A DNA stretch of 31,344 nt from DATKSS01 sp049582065 (GTDB lineage: Bacteria; Chloroflexota; Dormibacteria; Dormibacterales; Dormibacteraceae), in contig JBAUTF010000189.1 of NCBI GenBank assembly GCA_049582065.1, forward strand, positions 1 through 31,344. Reading direction: 5' to 3'. The translations under genes and the position numbers were made by a program. Position 1 is the first letter of the stretch; each line of letters starts with the position of its first letter. Below, piece after piece: positions 22,805-30,491 of this stretch. The notes beneath the pieces were generated by a model. The model saw only the letters and a program-made list of their open reading frames with translations, searched no databases and was not told the DNA's origin.

Positions 22805-23728
22805 TTATCGACGGGCCGCGCCGAGGAGCTGGCGCGCCGTCTCGTGGAAGTCCGTGAGACCTGGACGGGCAAGCCGCACCACCAGGTGATTCGCTCCGGC
22901 GGCGCGGTAGGCCGCGAACCATTCCGCCGCCGACTCCAGGGTCCCGGCGTGGCACGCCTGCGCCCTGGCCATCACCTCGGCCGGCACTCCGTAATACGCG
23001 CGCGTGTAGACGTCGAGCTTGTCCACGGCCTCGCTGGGTGAATCGGCAACGGCTACCGTGAGGTAGGCGCCCGTGGCCACGCTGTCAGGGTCCCGGCCAG
23101 CCCGCTCGGCGGCCTCGCGAACGGAGCGAAGCCCAGACGCATAGTCGGCCGGAGTGGGGCTGAACGGAAGCCAGCCGTCGAAGGTCTCCCCGGCCAGTCG
23201 CAGCATGCGGGGACCGCTGCCGCCCAGCCAGATCGGAGGACCACCCGCACGGAACGGCCGTGGCTCCAGGTCGAGGCCTGGTTCCTCGTTCCGCCACAGC
23301 CGCCGCATACGCTCGACAGCGCTGAGCATGGCGCCCACGCGGCGGTCGCCCGGAACACCGAGAGCCGCCAGCTCCGCATGTGTGCCCGGAAGCTCCGCGC
23401 CGGGCCCGACTCCCACGATGAGTCGCCCTTCGGAGATGCGGTCGAGGGTGGCGAGAGAACGGGCCAGCGAGAGAGGGTGCCGGAGAAGGGGCAGCAGTAC
23501 CGAGGTGCCGAGCTTGACGCGGGTCGTGGCGCCGGCCGCCGCGGCCAGAAGGGTGAGCGGCTCGCCCCGCGGCCGCGCCAGCAGGGAGTCGCCGGCCCAT
23601 ACCGAGTCGTAGCCTGCGTGCTCGGCCCGGCGCGCGGCCTCAACGAGGAAGGCCAGGTCGCTCTCCGCCCACAGCAGTGCTTCACGAGAGGGTAGGAGAA
23701 GCCCGGTTTCGGCTGTCTGTTTCGACAC
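22805..23728 (-). CDS. Luciferase-like (LLM) F420-dependent oxidoreductase
   Basis: A 307-residue TIM-barrel enzyme of the bacterial luciferase-like family. Features are LVEAARRAEHAGYDSVWAGDSLLARP, TTRVKLGTSVLLPLLRHPLS, SEGRLIVGVGPGAELPGTHAE, ERMRRLW, and GGPPIWLGGSGPRMLRLAGE, all typical of the actinobacterial F420-dependent type. It is expected to use F420H2 (or FMN) to reduce or oxidise a small organic substrate. The start is GTG 23726-23728, four bases after the helicase stop (23733-23735); a longer frame to 23848 would lie within the helicase gene. It forms a run with the helicase gene upstream and the methyltransferase gene downstream. Confidence 0.87.
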   Translation of the reverse strand: MSKQTAETGLLLPSREALLWAESDLAFLVEAARRAEHAGYDSVWAGDSLLARPRGEPLTLLAAAAGATTRVKLGTSVLLPLLRHPLSLARSLATLDRISEGRLIVGVGPGAELPGTHAELAALGVPGDRRVGAMLSAVERMRRLWRNEEPGLDLEPRPFRAGGPPIWLGGSGPRMLRLAGETFDGWLPFSPTPADYASGLRSVREAAERAGRDPDSVATGAYLTVAVADSPSEAVDKLDVYTRAYYGVPAEVMARAQACHAGTLESAAEWFAAYRAAGANHLVVRLARPGLTDFHETARQLLGAARR

Positions 23729-23732
23729 TCGC

Positions 23733-25451
23733 TTAGCTTTTGGCGGCCCGATGGATGTTTCGCTTCGGGCGGACGAAGCCCTTGCCGGCGTGTGAGGGTC
23801 GTGCGGTCCGGCCGTCAGCGTGGTCGTTCGGCACCGCGATGCTGGCATGAGGCGCGCGACCGCGTATCTGGGTCTTGTTCAACGCCGCCTCGACCGCCGA
23901 CGCGTTCGCGGCCGGCACCTCGACGAATGCAAACGTGTCGTACAGGTCGATGTCGCCGATCGAGTCGCCGCTCAGGCCCGCTTCGTTGGCGATGGCGCCG
24001 ACCACGTCCGCGGGCCGGACTCCATGCTTCTTCCCGACTCGCAGAAACAGTCGCGTCATCTCCGACTCCGGAGCACGCCGTTCTGCTTTGCCGGCATGCC
24101 GCGGTGTCGAGGGCGCGGGGGAGTGGGCTCCAGCCGTCGCGTGTGAGGCGACCTTGGCGCGCGCCGGTGGCTGGATCTTGTGGGCGGCCATCTTCAAAGC
24201 CGCCGCCGCCACCTCGGCAATGTCCCGCGAGGCCGCGAGGTCTTCGACCAGCTCGATGTAGGGATCGAGCTCGCCCGCGTCGAGGATCTTCAGCACCTCA
24301 TCGCGAAATGCGGTGCGCCGCCGCTCCGCGATCTGCGCGTCCGTCGGCAACCGCAGCGGCTGGATCTTCCGGTGAATGCCGTGCTCGATCACGCTGAGGA
24401 TCCGTCGCTCGCCTGGCGTGACCAGCGTGAGGGCTTCGCCGGACTGGCCGGCTCGTCCGGTCCGGCCGATGCGGTGCACGTATGACTCGGCGTCCGGCGG
24501 CAGGTCGTAGTTGATGACGTGCGTGACATCCGGGATGTCGAGACCGCGAGCCGCCACGTCCGTGCCGACCAGCAGCTGCGTGTGACCGGCGCGGAAACGT
24601 TCGAGCACTCTCTCGCGCTGCTGCTGGTTGATGTCTCCGTGGATCGCCTGGGCGATGTAGCCGGCCGCGTTCAGCTGCTCGGCGACGACGTCGGCGTCGC
24701 GCTTGGTCCTCACAAAGACGATGGCCGACTCCGGCTTCTCGTAGTCCAGCACTCGGGCCAGCGCGTCGGACTTGTCGCGCCAGTGGACCTCGTAATAGAC
24801 CTGCCGGACCAGCGGCGCAACCGCCTCGCGAGCGGCAACGCTGACACGCTCCGGGTTGTGCAGGTACTGGTCTGCGAGCTTCAGGATCCGCGTCGGCAGC
24901 GTGGCCGAGAACAAAGCCGTCTGATGCTCTTGAGGAACCGCGGAAAGGATTCGCTCGATGTCCTCGATGAAGCCCATGTTGAGCATCTCGTCGGCTTCGT
25001 CCAGGACGACCGTGCCGATCGTCTGAAGCGCGAGGGTCTTGCGCTCGAGATGGTCGAGCAGCCGGCCTGGGGTCGCCACCACCACCTGGACTCCACGCTT
25101 GAGGGCGCGGAACTGCCGGTCGTACGGCTGGCCTCCATAGATCGGCAGGGTGACCATCTGCCGGTGCTGTCCCATTCCGTGCAGAGCCTCGGCGACCTGC
25201 ATCGCGAGCTCACGAGTCGGGACCAGGACGAGCGCCTGGGGCACCAACCGCGACTCGTCGAGGCGTTCGACGATCGGAAGCCCGTACGCAGCCGTCTTGC
25301 CGGTGCCGGTGGGCGCCTGGGCGATCACGTCCCGGCCGGCGAGGAGCGCCGGTATGGTCCTCTCCTGCACCGGGGTCGGAACCTCGAAGCCCTGGTCGGC
25401 TATGACCGCGAGGGTTTCGGCCGAGAGTCCGAGGCCGGCGAAGGTGGTCAT
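23733..25451 (-). CDS. DEAD-box ATP-dependent RNA helicase (DeaD/CsdA-like)
   Basis: A 572-residue cytoplasmic helicase with all core motifs: Q-motif (F4 and PTPVQ 25-29), motif I APTGTGKT (46-53), Ia PTRELA (78-83), TPGR (127-130), II DEAD (151-154), III SAT (182-184), and VI HRIGRTGR (326-333). A Pro/Ala-rich linker (about 428-460) leads to a C-terminal DbpA-type RNA-binding domain (about 465-540) and a basic tail. This layout is that of DeaD/CsdA, which acts in ribosome assembly and mRNA decay, often under cold stress. ATG 25451 has no Shine-Dalgarno, but TAGCCT (minus strand, 25464-25459) ends seven bases before it. A longer frame reaches 25754 but its first 101 residues look non-coding. 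Confidence 0.92.
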   Translation of the reverse strand: MTTFAGLGLSAETLAVIADQGFEVPTPVQERTIPALLAGRDVIAQAPTGTGKTAAYGLPIVERLDESRLVPQALVLVPTRELAMQVAEALHGMGQHRQMVTLPIYGGQPYDRQFRALKRGVQVVVATPGRLLDHLERKTLALQTIGTVVLDEADEMLNMGFIEDIERILSAVPQEHQTALFSATLPTRILKLADQYLHNPERVSVAAREAVAPLVRQVYYEVHWRDKSDALARVLDYEKPESAIVFVRTKRDADVVAEQLNAAGYIAQAIHGDINQQQRERVLERFRAGHTQLLVGTDVAARGLDIPDVTHVINYDLPPDAESYVHRIGRTGRAGQSGEALTLVTPGERRILSVIEHGIHRKIQPLRLPTDAQIAERRRTAFRDEVLKILDAGELDPYIELVEDLAASRDIAEVAAAALKMAAHKIQPPARAKVASHATAGAHSPAPSTPRHAGKAERRAPESEMTRLFLRVGKKHGVRPADVVGAIANEAGLSGDSIGDIDLYDTFAFVEVPAANASAVEAALNKTQIRGRAPHASIAVPNDHADGRTARPSHAGKGFVRPKRNIHRAAKS

Positions 25452-25587
25452 CACCAAGAGGCTACGGGAAGTTGCGCCGCCATTCGCTTGACCGATGCGT
25501 ACGACAGGCCGGCCGCCGCCGTGTTCGAGTACGCGTCCGAGATTCCACTCGCCGGCGTGCCGCTGTTGGTGTGAGCTACGTGTCATC

Positions 25588-26442
25588 GTGTGGTGCGTGG
25601 CGTCCGCGGGTCGTGCGCTGGTCCTCGGAGGTGGTGGGATCACGGGCATCGCCTGGGAGATCGGCTTGCTCGCCGGGCTGGCTGAGAAGAGCCTCGACAT
25701 CATGTCGCCGGACCTGGTCGTCGGCACGTCGGCCGGCTCGGTGGTCGGCGCCAAGATCCTCAGCGGACAGTCGATCGAGGACCTCTACGCCGAGCAGCTG
25801 GCTGACCCGACAGGCGAATCGGCGGCGAGGATGGGCGCCGGGGCACTGGCCCGATTCGTGATCGCCTCCGCATGGCCGGGCGATGCCAGCCGCGGGCGTG
25901 CCTACCTCGGTCGCGCCGCTCTCGGAGCGAGCACTAACCCGGAGTCCGACAGTCTCGCTGTGTTCGAGCGGCTGGTGCCCAGCCGGTCCTGGCCCGACCG
26001 GCGACTGCTCATCACGGCCGTCGACGCCGAAACGGGTGAGCCCAGGGTCTTCGACCGCGACAGCGGGGTGGAGCTGAGGGATGCGGTGGCCGCCAGCTGC
26101 GCCGTCCCGATCGTGTGGCCGCCGATCACAATCCAGGGACGTCGTTACGTCGACGGCGGCGTTCGCTCGATTGCCAATGCCGACCTGGCCACAGGCTGCG
26201 ACCGGGTGCTCGTCCTCGCGCCTGCGACGTTCGCGTTGCGGCGAAGCGGCCGAATCGCTGCGCAGCTCTCCGCTCTTGGACGCGACGTGCGGTCGCTCGT
26301 GGTGAGCCCTGATGCCGACGCTCGCGCCGCAATCGGCCGGAACGTGCTCGACCCCGCTCAACGCGCGGCCTCGGCCCGCGCCGGACGCCGGCAGGCGCTC
26401 AGCGTGGCAACAGCGGTCGCGGCGGTCTGGTCGGAGGGCTAG
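25588..26442 (+). CDS. Patatin-like phospholipase/acyl hydrolase
   Basis: A 284-residue alpha-beta hydrolase of the patatin/RssA family. The oxyanion-hole motif is GGGGITG (14-20), the nucleophile elbow GTSAG has Ser48, and the catalytic Asp is D189 in the DGG motif (YVDGGVRS), giving a complete Ser-Asp dyad. It has no signal peptide and should act on lipids or acyl esters in the cytoplasm or at the membrane inner face. The start is uncertain: GTG 25588 or GTG 25597 both fit before the first strand (ASAGRALVLGGGG), while a longer frame from 25495 overlaps the helicase promoter. The gene is divergent from the helicase gene. Confidence 0.87.
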   Translation: MWCVASAGRALVLGGGGITGIAWEIGLLAGLAEKSLDIMSPDLVVGTSAGSVVGAKILSGQSIEDLYAEQLADPTGESAARMGAGALARFVIASAWPGDASRGRAYLGRAALGASTNPESDSLAVFERLVPSRSWPDRRLLITAVDAETGEPRVFDRDSGVELRDAVAASCAVPIVWPPITIQGRRYVDGGVRSIANADLATGCDRVLVLAPATFALRRSGRIAAQLSALGRDVRSLVVSPDADARAAIGRNVLDPAQRAASARAGRRQALSVATAVAAVWSEG

Positions 26443-26464
26443 CGCTCTCTGCGGAAGGCCGGCG

Positions 26465-27172
26465 TCACCTGTACTTGAGCTCCGGCCCCCAATCCTTGCC
26501 GCGCCCGTCCGGAGTGCTGTCGAAGATGCTCCACATCGGCCACATGAAATCGACATGCCTCATGTCCTGTCCCGGTTCGGACCTGGTCCACCATAGCTCG
26601 CTGCTCCAGGAATGGTGGATCTTCCCGTCGCGGCGCACGTACACCTGGGCGATCGGGAACTGCTGGCCTTCCGGGCTCTCGGCGTGATAGTCGCGCTTGA
26701 ACGAGTTGCCTGAGGCGGACAGCAGGAGCGTGTGCCGCCAGCCGCGCCGCTTCGCATGGTCGCGAAACTTGGCGATCGGTGCTTTGGCGACGACGGCGAA
26801 GTTGACCCGCTGGGTGATGTGCCGGGCCGCGCCGTCGACCGCGTCGATGATTGACGTGCACGAGGGGCACGGGGCGTCGCTTTCCAGCGACTCCGGGAAC
26901 ATGAAGTTGTAGAGAAACAGAGTGTCCTTGGCGGGCGCGAACAGCTCCGAGAACCGGATGGTGCTGATCGCGTCGGCCTTGGGAGACCAGGCTCTGAAGG
27001 CATAGTCCATCGGCAGCTCGCCTCCCAGCGGCAACTTGCGACGCTGCGCGGCGACCGCCTCGATCTTCTGGCGGAGCTCCATCTCCGACCTCAGAAGACT
27101 GTCGCGCGCATCGCGGTAGGCGGCGCTCTCGCCCGGGAACCTCGTCTTGTGCAGGCGCCTGGCTTTGGCCAT
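26465..27172 (-). CDS. DUF899 thioredoxin-fold protein
   Basis: A 235-residue protein of the DUF899 family, a thioredoxin-like group predicted to be dithiol-disulfide oxidoreductases. Typical stretches are RRKLPLGGELPMDYAFRAW, LFLYNFMFPESLESDAPCPSCTSIID (with the CPSC active-site motif), INFAVVAKAP-like RVNFAVVAKAPIAKFRDHAK, and the end VDFMWPMWSIFDSTPDGRG. It is cytoplasmic and the partner is unknown. ATG 27172 is preferred; TTG 27178 is an in-frame alternative, with AGGAC upstream. It is divergent from the PP-loop ATPase gene, with about 110 bases between, and convergent with the patatin-like gene. Confidence 0.88.
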   Translation of the reverse strand: MAKARRLHKTRFPGESAAYRDARDSLLRSEMELRQKIEAVAAQRRKLPLGGELPMDYAFRAWSPKADAISTIRFSELFAPAKDTLFLYNFMFPESLESDAPCPSCTSIIDAVDGAARHITQRVNFAVVAKAPIAKFRDHAKRRGWRHTLLLSASGNSFKRDYHAESPEGQQFPIAQVYVRRDGKIHHSWSSELWWTRSEPGQDMRHVDFMWPMWSIFDSTPDGRGKDWGPELKYR

Positions 27173-27283
27173 GGTCAAATCGTCCTCGTTCTCAACCCAT
27201 CCTCAGCAGGGACGGCTCGACGAGACAATACGCAATGAGGTAACGCCGGCGTTGCCGGCCGTGAGAATCCTGAAGGAGGGCCC

Positions 27284-27946
27284 ATGGGCGGCCGGCACGC
27301 GCTGATGTGGTCGGGAGGCAAGGACAGCGCGCTGGCGCTCAATCGGGCGACGGCGGCCGGAATCGACGTGGCGCGGCTCGTCAACTTCTATGACGCCGAT
27401 ACCGGTCGCGTGCGTTTTCATGCCACACGCGTGGCGATGCTGGAGGCTCAGGCGGCACAGCTCGGGGTCGAGCTGAGGGCCATCCCCACGAGCTGGAGCG
27501 ATATGGGCGACCGGCTTTCCCGTGAGCTCGACGGACTGCGGTCCGAGGGTTTCGAAGGCGTGGTGCTCGGCGACATCCATCTTGCGGACGTCCGAGCCTG
27601 GTACGAGGAGCGCGTGACCGGCGCCGGTCTGAAGCACGTCGAGCCGATCTGGGGTGAGCCTCCGGCCGAGCTGTTGAGCGAGTTCGTCGAGACCGGCGGC
27701 CGGGCCGTCGTCACCTGCGTGGACCTGACGCGCCTGCAGCCCGGGTGGTTGGGACGCATCATCGACGAGCGGTTCGTCGATGAGATTCGCGTGACCGCGA
27801 TCGACCCTTGCGGGGAGAACGGCGAATACCATTCGTTTGCGTTCCAGGGGCCGCGTTTCCGTCGTCCGGTCGAATGGCAGCGCGGGGAGGTCCGGTCCGA
27901 GTCGCGGTTCAGCCAGCTGGACGTTCTGCCCGGGCGTCCGGAGTAG
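27284..27946 (+). CDS. PP-loop ATPase of the diphthine-ammonia ligase family
   Basis: A 220-residue cytoplasmic adenine-nucleotide alpha hydrolase. The PP-loop is SGGKDS (10-15). The EGVVLGDIHLADVRAWYEERV segment and the C-terminal motif CGENGEYHSF (176-185) are diagnostic of the ATP_bind_4/diphthamide-synthase-like family (Dph6/MJ0570). Bacteria lack diphthamide, so bacterial members act on some other amidation or adenylation target that is not known. A strong AAGGAGG site precedes ATG 27284. The stop codon forms the first three bases of a possible -10 box (TAGTTT) for the next gene. Confidence 0.87.
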   Translation: MGGRHALMWSGGKDSALALNRATAAGIDVARLVNFYDADTGRVRFHATRVAMLEAQAAQLGVELRAIPTSWSDMGDRLSRELDGLRSEGFEGVVLGDIHLADVRAWYEERVTGAGLKHVEPIWGEPPAELLSEFVETGGRAVVTCVDLTRLQPGWLGRIIDERFVDEIRVTAIDPCGENGEYHSFAFQGPRFRRPVEWQRGEVRSESRFSQLDVLPGRPE

Positions 27947-27956
27947 TTTGGGGCGA

Positions 27957-28247
27957 ATGGATGAGGACGACGGGAACCAGAACTTCCGCGATGACGTCAC
28001 CCGCTCGCTGCGAATCGACCCAAGGCCCACCCTGGAAAACCTCGCTAAGAGCACCGGTCTCACTTACGACGCGGTCGCGCACCACGCGTTGGTCCGCTAC
28101 GCAAGCTCGGGAGCAGAAGCCTTGCTCGCAGTCGAGCCGCTGGCTCTTCGCCAGCTGATCGACGCCGCCAAATCGGGGGAGTGGGCGAAAGTGGGGGCGA
28201 TCGTCGCGTGGCTCGAGGCAGGCCTCGAGGATCGCGGCTGGCACTGA
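27957..28247 (+). CDS. Small helical protein (DUF6027-like), unknown function
   Basis: A 96-residue soluble protein starting at ATG 27957. After an acidic N-terminus (MDEDDGNQNFRDD) come helical segments, DPRPTLENLAKSTGLTYDAV with a helix-turn-helix-like rhythm, then HHALVRYASSGAEALLAVEP, then KVGAIVAWLEAGLED. This pattern resembles small proteins I know as DUF6027, though I am not certain of the name. No Shine-Dalgarno is present; TAGTTT at 27944-27949 ends seven bases before the ATG and overlaps the stop codon of the PP-loop gene. It could be transcribed on its own. Confidence 0.72.
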   Translation: MDEDDGNQNFRDDVTRSLRIDPRPTLENLAKSTGLTYDAVAHHALVRYASSGAEALLAVEPLALRQLIDAAKSGEWAKVGAIVAWLEAGLEDRGWH

Positions 28248-28268
28248 GGCTCGCTCAGCCTCGGGCGG

Positions 28269-29003
28269 TCATACCCCGACCGGATCGCGGACAAGAACCA
28301 CGATGATCCTGCCGTCGATCCACTCGCGCCGGATGATCAGGACCTTGCCGATGAAGGTATGGATCTTCATGCGCTCGTGTACGAGTGCATCCTCATACGG
28401 AAACACGTGCTCCTCGATGCGGCGAAGAGCTTGATCGAGGTCGCGAACGATCTTCTGGCTGCCGGCCACGATGATCAACTTGCCCGCGCCGCTGGCGTAA
28501 GGCCCTAGCTGGCCGGATGAAGCCGACGCGACCACCAGATCGCCGGACTCGGTGATCGCCTGGACGCTCCCCAGCATGTAGTCGGGCGCAGAGATGAGCT
28601 TCCTCATCTCGCGGGCCTGGGCCTGGCGGTCCATCTTCATGTAGCGGTCACGCAAGGAGTCGTAACGGCCCGACTCGAACAGCTCCTGGTAGAGCCCGAC
28701 ATCGGACAGGGTCTTCGACTTCCCGGAATGGACTTCCGCGCCCTCCGGCATCAGCTCGAGGACCGCGAGCCGAGCTTCACCCGCTGTTTCGACAACCCGG
28801 GCGTCGATGTTGTTGGCCCGGATCGCCGCGGCTACCTTTTCGATGACGGCCAGCGAGGCCGGTGCCGCGAACTCCTCTACCCGGCTCAGAAGTGGTACGG
28901 CCCGAACCGACCCCACGAGATCGCGAGGGTGACCTGCAGGATCCAGAGGGCTATGTTCACGCTCAGGTACCAACTCCTCGCTGGCTCCGGCTATTTCGGC
29001 CAC
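28269..29003 (-). CDS. LUD-domain protein (LutC/YkgG-like)
   Basis: A LUD-domain protein (family of LutB/LutC lactate-utilisation proteins). The core has VIEKVAAAIRANNIDARVVE, LMPEGAEVHSGKSKTLSDVGL, SAPDYMLGSVQAITESGDLV and SGQLGPYASGAGKLIIVAGS, all typical of LUD. The last 30 residues are a strand pair. It lacks the Fe-S partners of LutABC nearby, so it is a stand-alone member of unknown role. The start is unclear: GTG 29003 gives 244 residues, but the first 30-40 residues are not family-like and GTG 28916 is a plausible shorter start. The 5' region overlaps the remains of another frame led by a strong Shine-Dalgarno (28886-29041). Confidence 0.8.
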   Translation of the reverse strand: MAEIAGASEELVPEREHSPLDPAGHPRDLVGSVRAVPLLSRVEEFAAPASLAVIEKVAAAIRANNIDARVVETAGEARLAVLELMPEGAEVHSGKSKTLSDVGLYQELFESGRYDSLRDRYMKMDRQAQAREMRKLISAPDYMLGSVQAITESGDLVVASASSGQLGPYASGAGKLIIVAGSQKIVRDLDQALRRIEEHVFPYEDALVHERMKIHTFIGKVLIIRREWIDGRIIVVLVRDPVGV

Positions 29004-29041
29004 CCCATCGCGCCCAGGTCTCGGGGTGCCACTTCTGCCAT
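28886..29041 (-). pseudogene. SD-led broken frame with one membrane helix (DoxX-like remnant?)
   Basis: On the minus strand an AGGAGG with ideal spacing precedes ATG 29041. The frame reads MAEVAPRDLGAMGWPK, then an in-frame TAG at 28991-28993, then 34 further codons including VNIALWILQVTLAISWG and a stop at 28886. The second part resembles the first helix of a small DoxX-type membrane protein. Either a nonsense mutation and a deletion broke a small membrane gene fused up against the LUD gene, or the short leader couples translation into the LUD frame. The family guess is weak. Confidence 0.35.
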
Positions 29042-29115
29042 CAAGTCCTCCTATGCGCCGGATCAGAACAATTGATTGGCTCTATCGCCACAACGGGCCT
29101 ACGCTGGCGTTACCG

Positions 29116-29373
29116 ATGGTGATGGACAACGCAAACGAAGCCGTTTTGTACGGCTCGGACGAATCCTCGGAATCGAGCGCCATGGCGGAGCTCCTGAACG
29201 AGCTCGGGGTCCAGTTCGAGTACCGAATGGTCAATCGGGACCCGGCCGCCATGCGCGAGTGGGAGCAGCTCGACGGGGAGCAGGTCCCGCTGCTGCGGAT
29301 GGGCAAGAACTCGATCGTCCGCGGCCTCGATAGCATCAAGCTGCAGCAGATGTTCGGCTGGGTGGGCTGCTAG
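29116..29373 (+). CDS. Glutaredoxin-like protein with both active-site Cys replaced
   Basis: An 85-residue protein with a glutaredoxin fold. AVLYGSDESSESSAMAELL aligns with the glutaredoxin N-terminus (LYxxxxCPYCxxAxxLL), then LGVQFEYRMVNRDPAAMREW, the cis-Pro segment GEQVPLLRMG, and GLDSIKLQQM. The redox CPYC is replaced by S17-S18-E19-S20, so it cannot do dithiol chemistry; the only Cys is the last residue. ATG 29116 (or ATG 29122) is favoured because a longer frame from 29026 overlaps the divergent LUD 5' region. A -10-like TACGCT lies at 29100-29105. Possible roles are a binding or scaffold protein. Convergent with the membrane protein gene at 29380. Confidence 0.75.
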   Translation: MVMDNANEAVLYGSDESSESSAMAELLNELGVQFEYRMVNRDPAAMREWEQLDGEQVPLLRMGKNSIVRGLDSIKLQQMFGWVGC

Positions 29374-29379
29374 CCGCTT

Positions 29380-29850
29380 TTAGAGTCGCTCCGTCTCCAT
29401 GGGGCGCGGGCCTCGAACACCCCGGCGGCGCCGGCCGCTGATTGACTCGGTCAACACGGGCCATGCCAACGGCGCCGAGAGAGCGATGAGCACCAAACCG
29501 CTGGCCAGAATGATCCATGTCATGACCATGGTCTGGTTCATGAAGACCAGTTCGCCCGCGATCCAGCCCACAAGGACGAGTCCCATGACCAGGGAAACGA
29601 CAGCACCCACCCGCCGTGACAGCGCATTGACCACCGCGCTGGCGAGACAGCCGCCCCCGACCACCACCATGAGCAGGAAGCCTGCAACGGAGTAGTCGTT
29701 GAACGGCCAGTAGCCGGTCAGCCAGTTGGCCGGCAGCCTGAACCCGTAAACGGACCCGTCGGTCATGATCTGCCACCCGGGGATGATTGCGTTCAGGCCG
29801 ACCGCGGCGGCGACGACCGTCAGCGCGACCCGATCGATCTTTGGAATCAT
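29380..29850 (-). CDS. Four-helix membrane protein of unknown function
   Basis: A 156-residue protein starting at ATG 29850, with GGAGG eight bases upstream. Four hydrophobic segments are visible (VALTVVAAAVGLNAII, SVAGFLLMVVVGGGCLASAV, AVVSLVMGLVLVGWIAGELV, WIILASGLVLIALSAPLAW), followed by a basic tail (SGRRRRGVRGPRP). The loop after the first helix (GWQIMTDGSVYGFRLPANWL) is outside. I do not recognise a family with confidence. It is the last of a run of minus-strand genes encoding small envelope proteins. Confidence 0.75.
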   Translation of the reverse strand: MIPKIDRVALTVVAAAVGLNAIIPGWQIMTDGSVYGFRLPANWLTGYWPFNDYSVAGFLLMVVVGGGCLASAVVNALSRRVGAVVSLVMGLVLVGWIAGELVFMNQTMVMTWIILASGLVLIALSAPLAWPVLTESISGRRRRGVRGPRPMETERL

Positions 29851-29951
29851 TTCATCAACCTCCGACCCAAGGCTCGCGACAGGAAGGCTGGGAAGCCAGA
29901 GTCGATGGGCCACGAAGGCCCGGGACCATCGCTCCGCGCGTGCCGCCTGGG

Positions 29952-30284
29952 CTAGTCGTTCGTCGGGTTCGGAGTCGCGCCCTTGCGACGCGCTCGCCCG
30001 GCCACCATGCGGAGCTGCAGGATGCGGGCCGCGCCGAACGCCACCACGATCAGCGCGCCCAGGATCATCGCGAAGAGCAGGGCGACGGCAAGCGGCAGGT
30101 GACCTGACAGGAACAGGAACGAAACCTCGACCGACTGCTGGTTCTGCAGGATGAACACGAGGATGACAACCAGGATCACCAGGCCAATGACGACCGCCGT
30201 CCAGGCGCCGCTGAGGCGCGTGCGCCGCTCTCCCGGAAGAGGCTCAGGCTCGGGCTGCGTGTCCTGTGAAGGTGTGCTGTCCAC
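29952..30284 (-). CDS. LapA-domain (DUF1049) membrane protein
   Basis: A 110-residue protein. After a polar Pro/Glu-rich N-terminus there are two helices: VVIGLVILVVILVFILQNQQ, then a short periplasmic strand SVEVSFLFLSGHLPLAVALL, and a second helix ending GALIVVAFG, with a basic cytoplasmic tail (RARRKG). The FILQNxxxVxVxFL...LPLxxxLLxxxxLG pattern is the LapA/DUF1049 signature. In Proteobacteria LapA proteins act in lipopolysaccharide assembly; in other phyla the role is unknown. The start is GTG 30284, since GGAGGTGA lies just upstream; a TTG at 30299 is within that site. Confidence 0.85.
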   Translation of the reverse strand: MDSTPSQDTQPEPEPLPGERRTRLSGAWTAVVIGLVILVVILVFILQNQQSVEVSFLFLSGHLPLAVALLFAMILGALIVVAFGAARILQLRMVAGRARRKGATPNPTND

Positions 30285-30326
30285 CGGTCTCACCTCCAAT
30301 TTCTATCAGGATTTGGACGCAGAGAG

Positions 30327-30491
30327 CTAGCGGCTTCCGATCAGGATGCCGCCGGCGATGGTCACCACCGCGGCAAGGCCCATGAGCCAGGTGCCGATCT
30401 TGAACAGGTCCGCGAGGTGCGAAGCTCGGCGCCGGGTGCGTATTGCACGCAAACGCAGCTCTAACGTCTCAGGGAGAGCGAGGCTACTCAA
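30327..30491 (-). CDS. Small single-helix membrane protein
   Basis: A 54-residue protein starting at TTG 30491 (AGGGTG upstream), overlapping the previous gene by 8 bases. A basic first part (LRLRAIRTRRRASHLADLF) leads into one helix (WLMGLAAVVTIAGGILIGS) that ends the protein. The start is less sure than the rest, but overlap and position in the gene run support a real, coupled gene. Function unknown. Confidence 0.6.
   Translation of the reverse strand: MSSLALPETLELRLRAIRTRRRASHLADLFKIGTWLMGLAAVVTIAGGILIGSR

Noticed and set aside
24519..25574. Plus-strand frame of 351 codons opposite the helicase
   Set aside because: The helicase on the minus strand has every DEAD-box motif; the opposite translation has none and no ribosome site.
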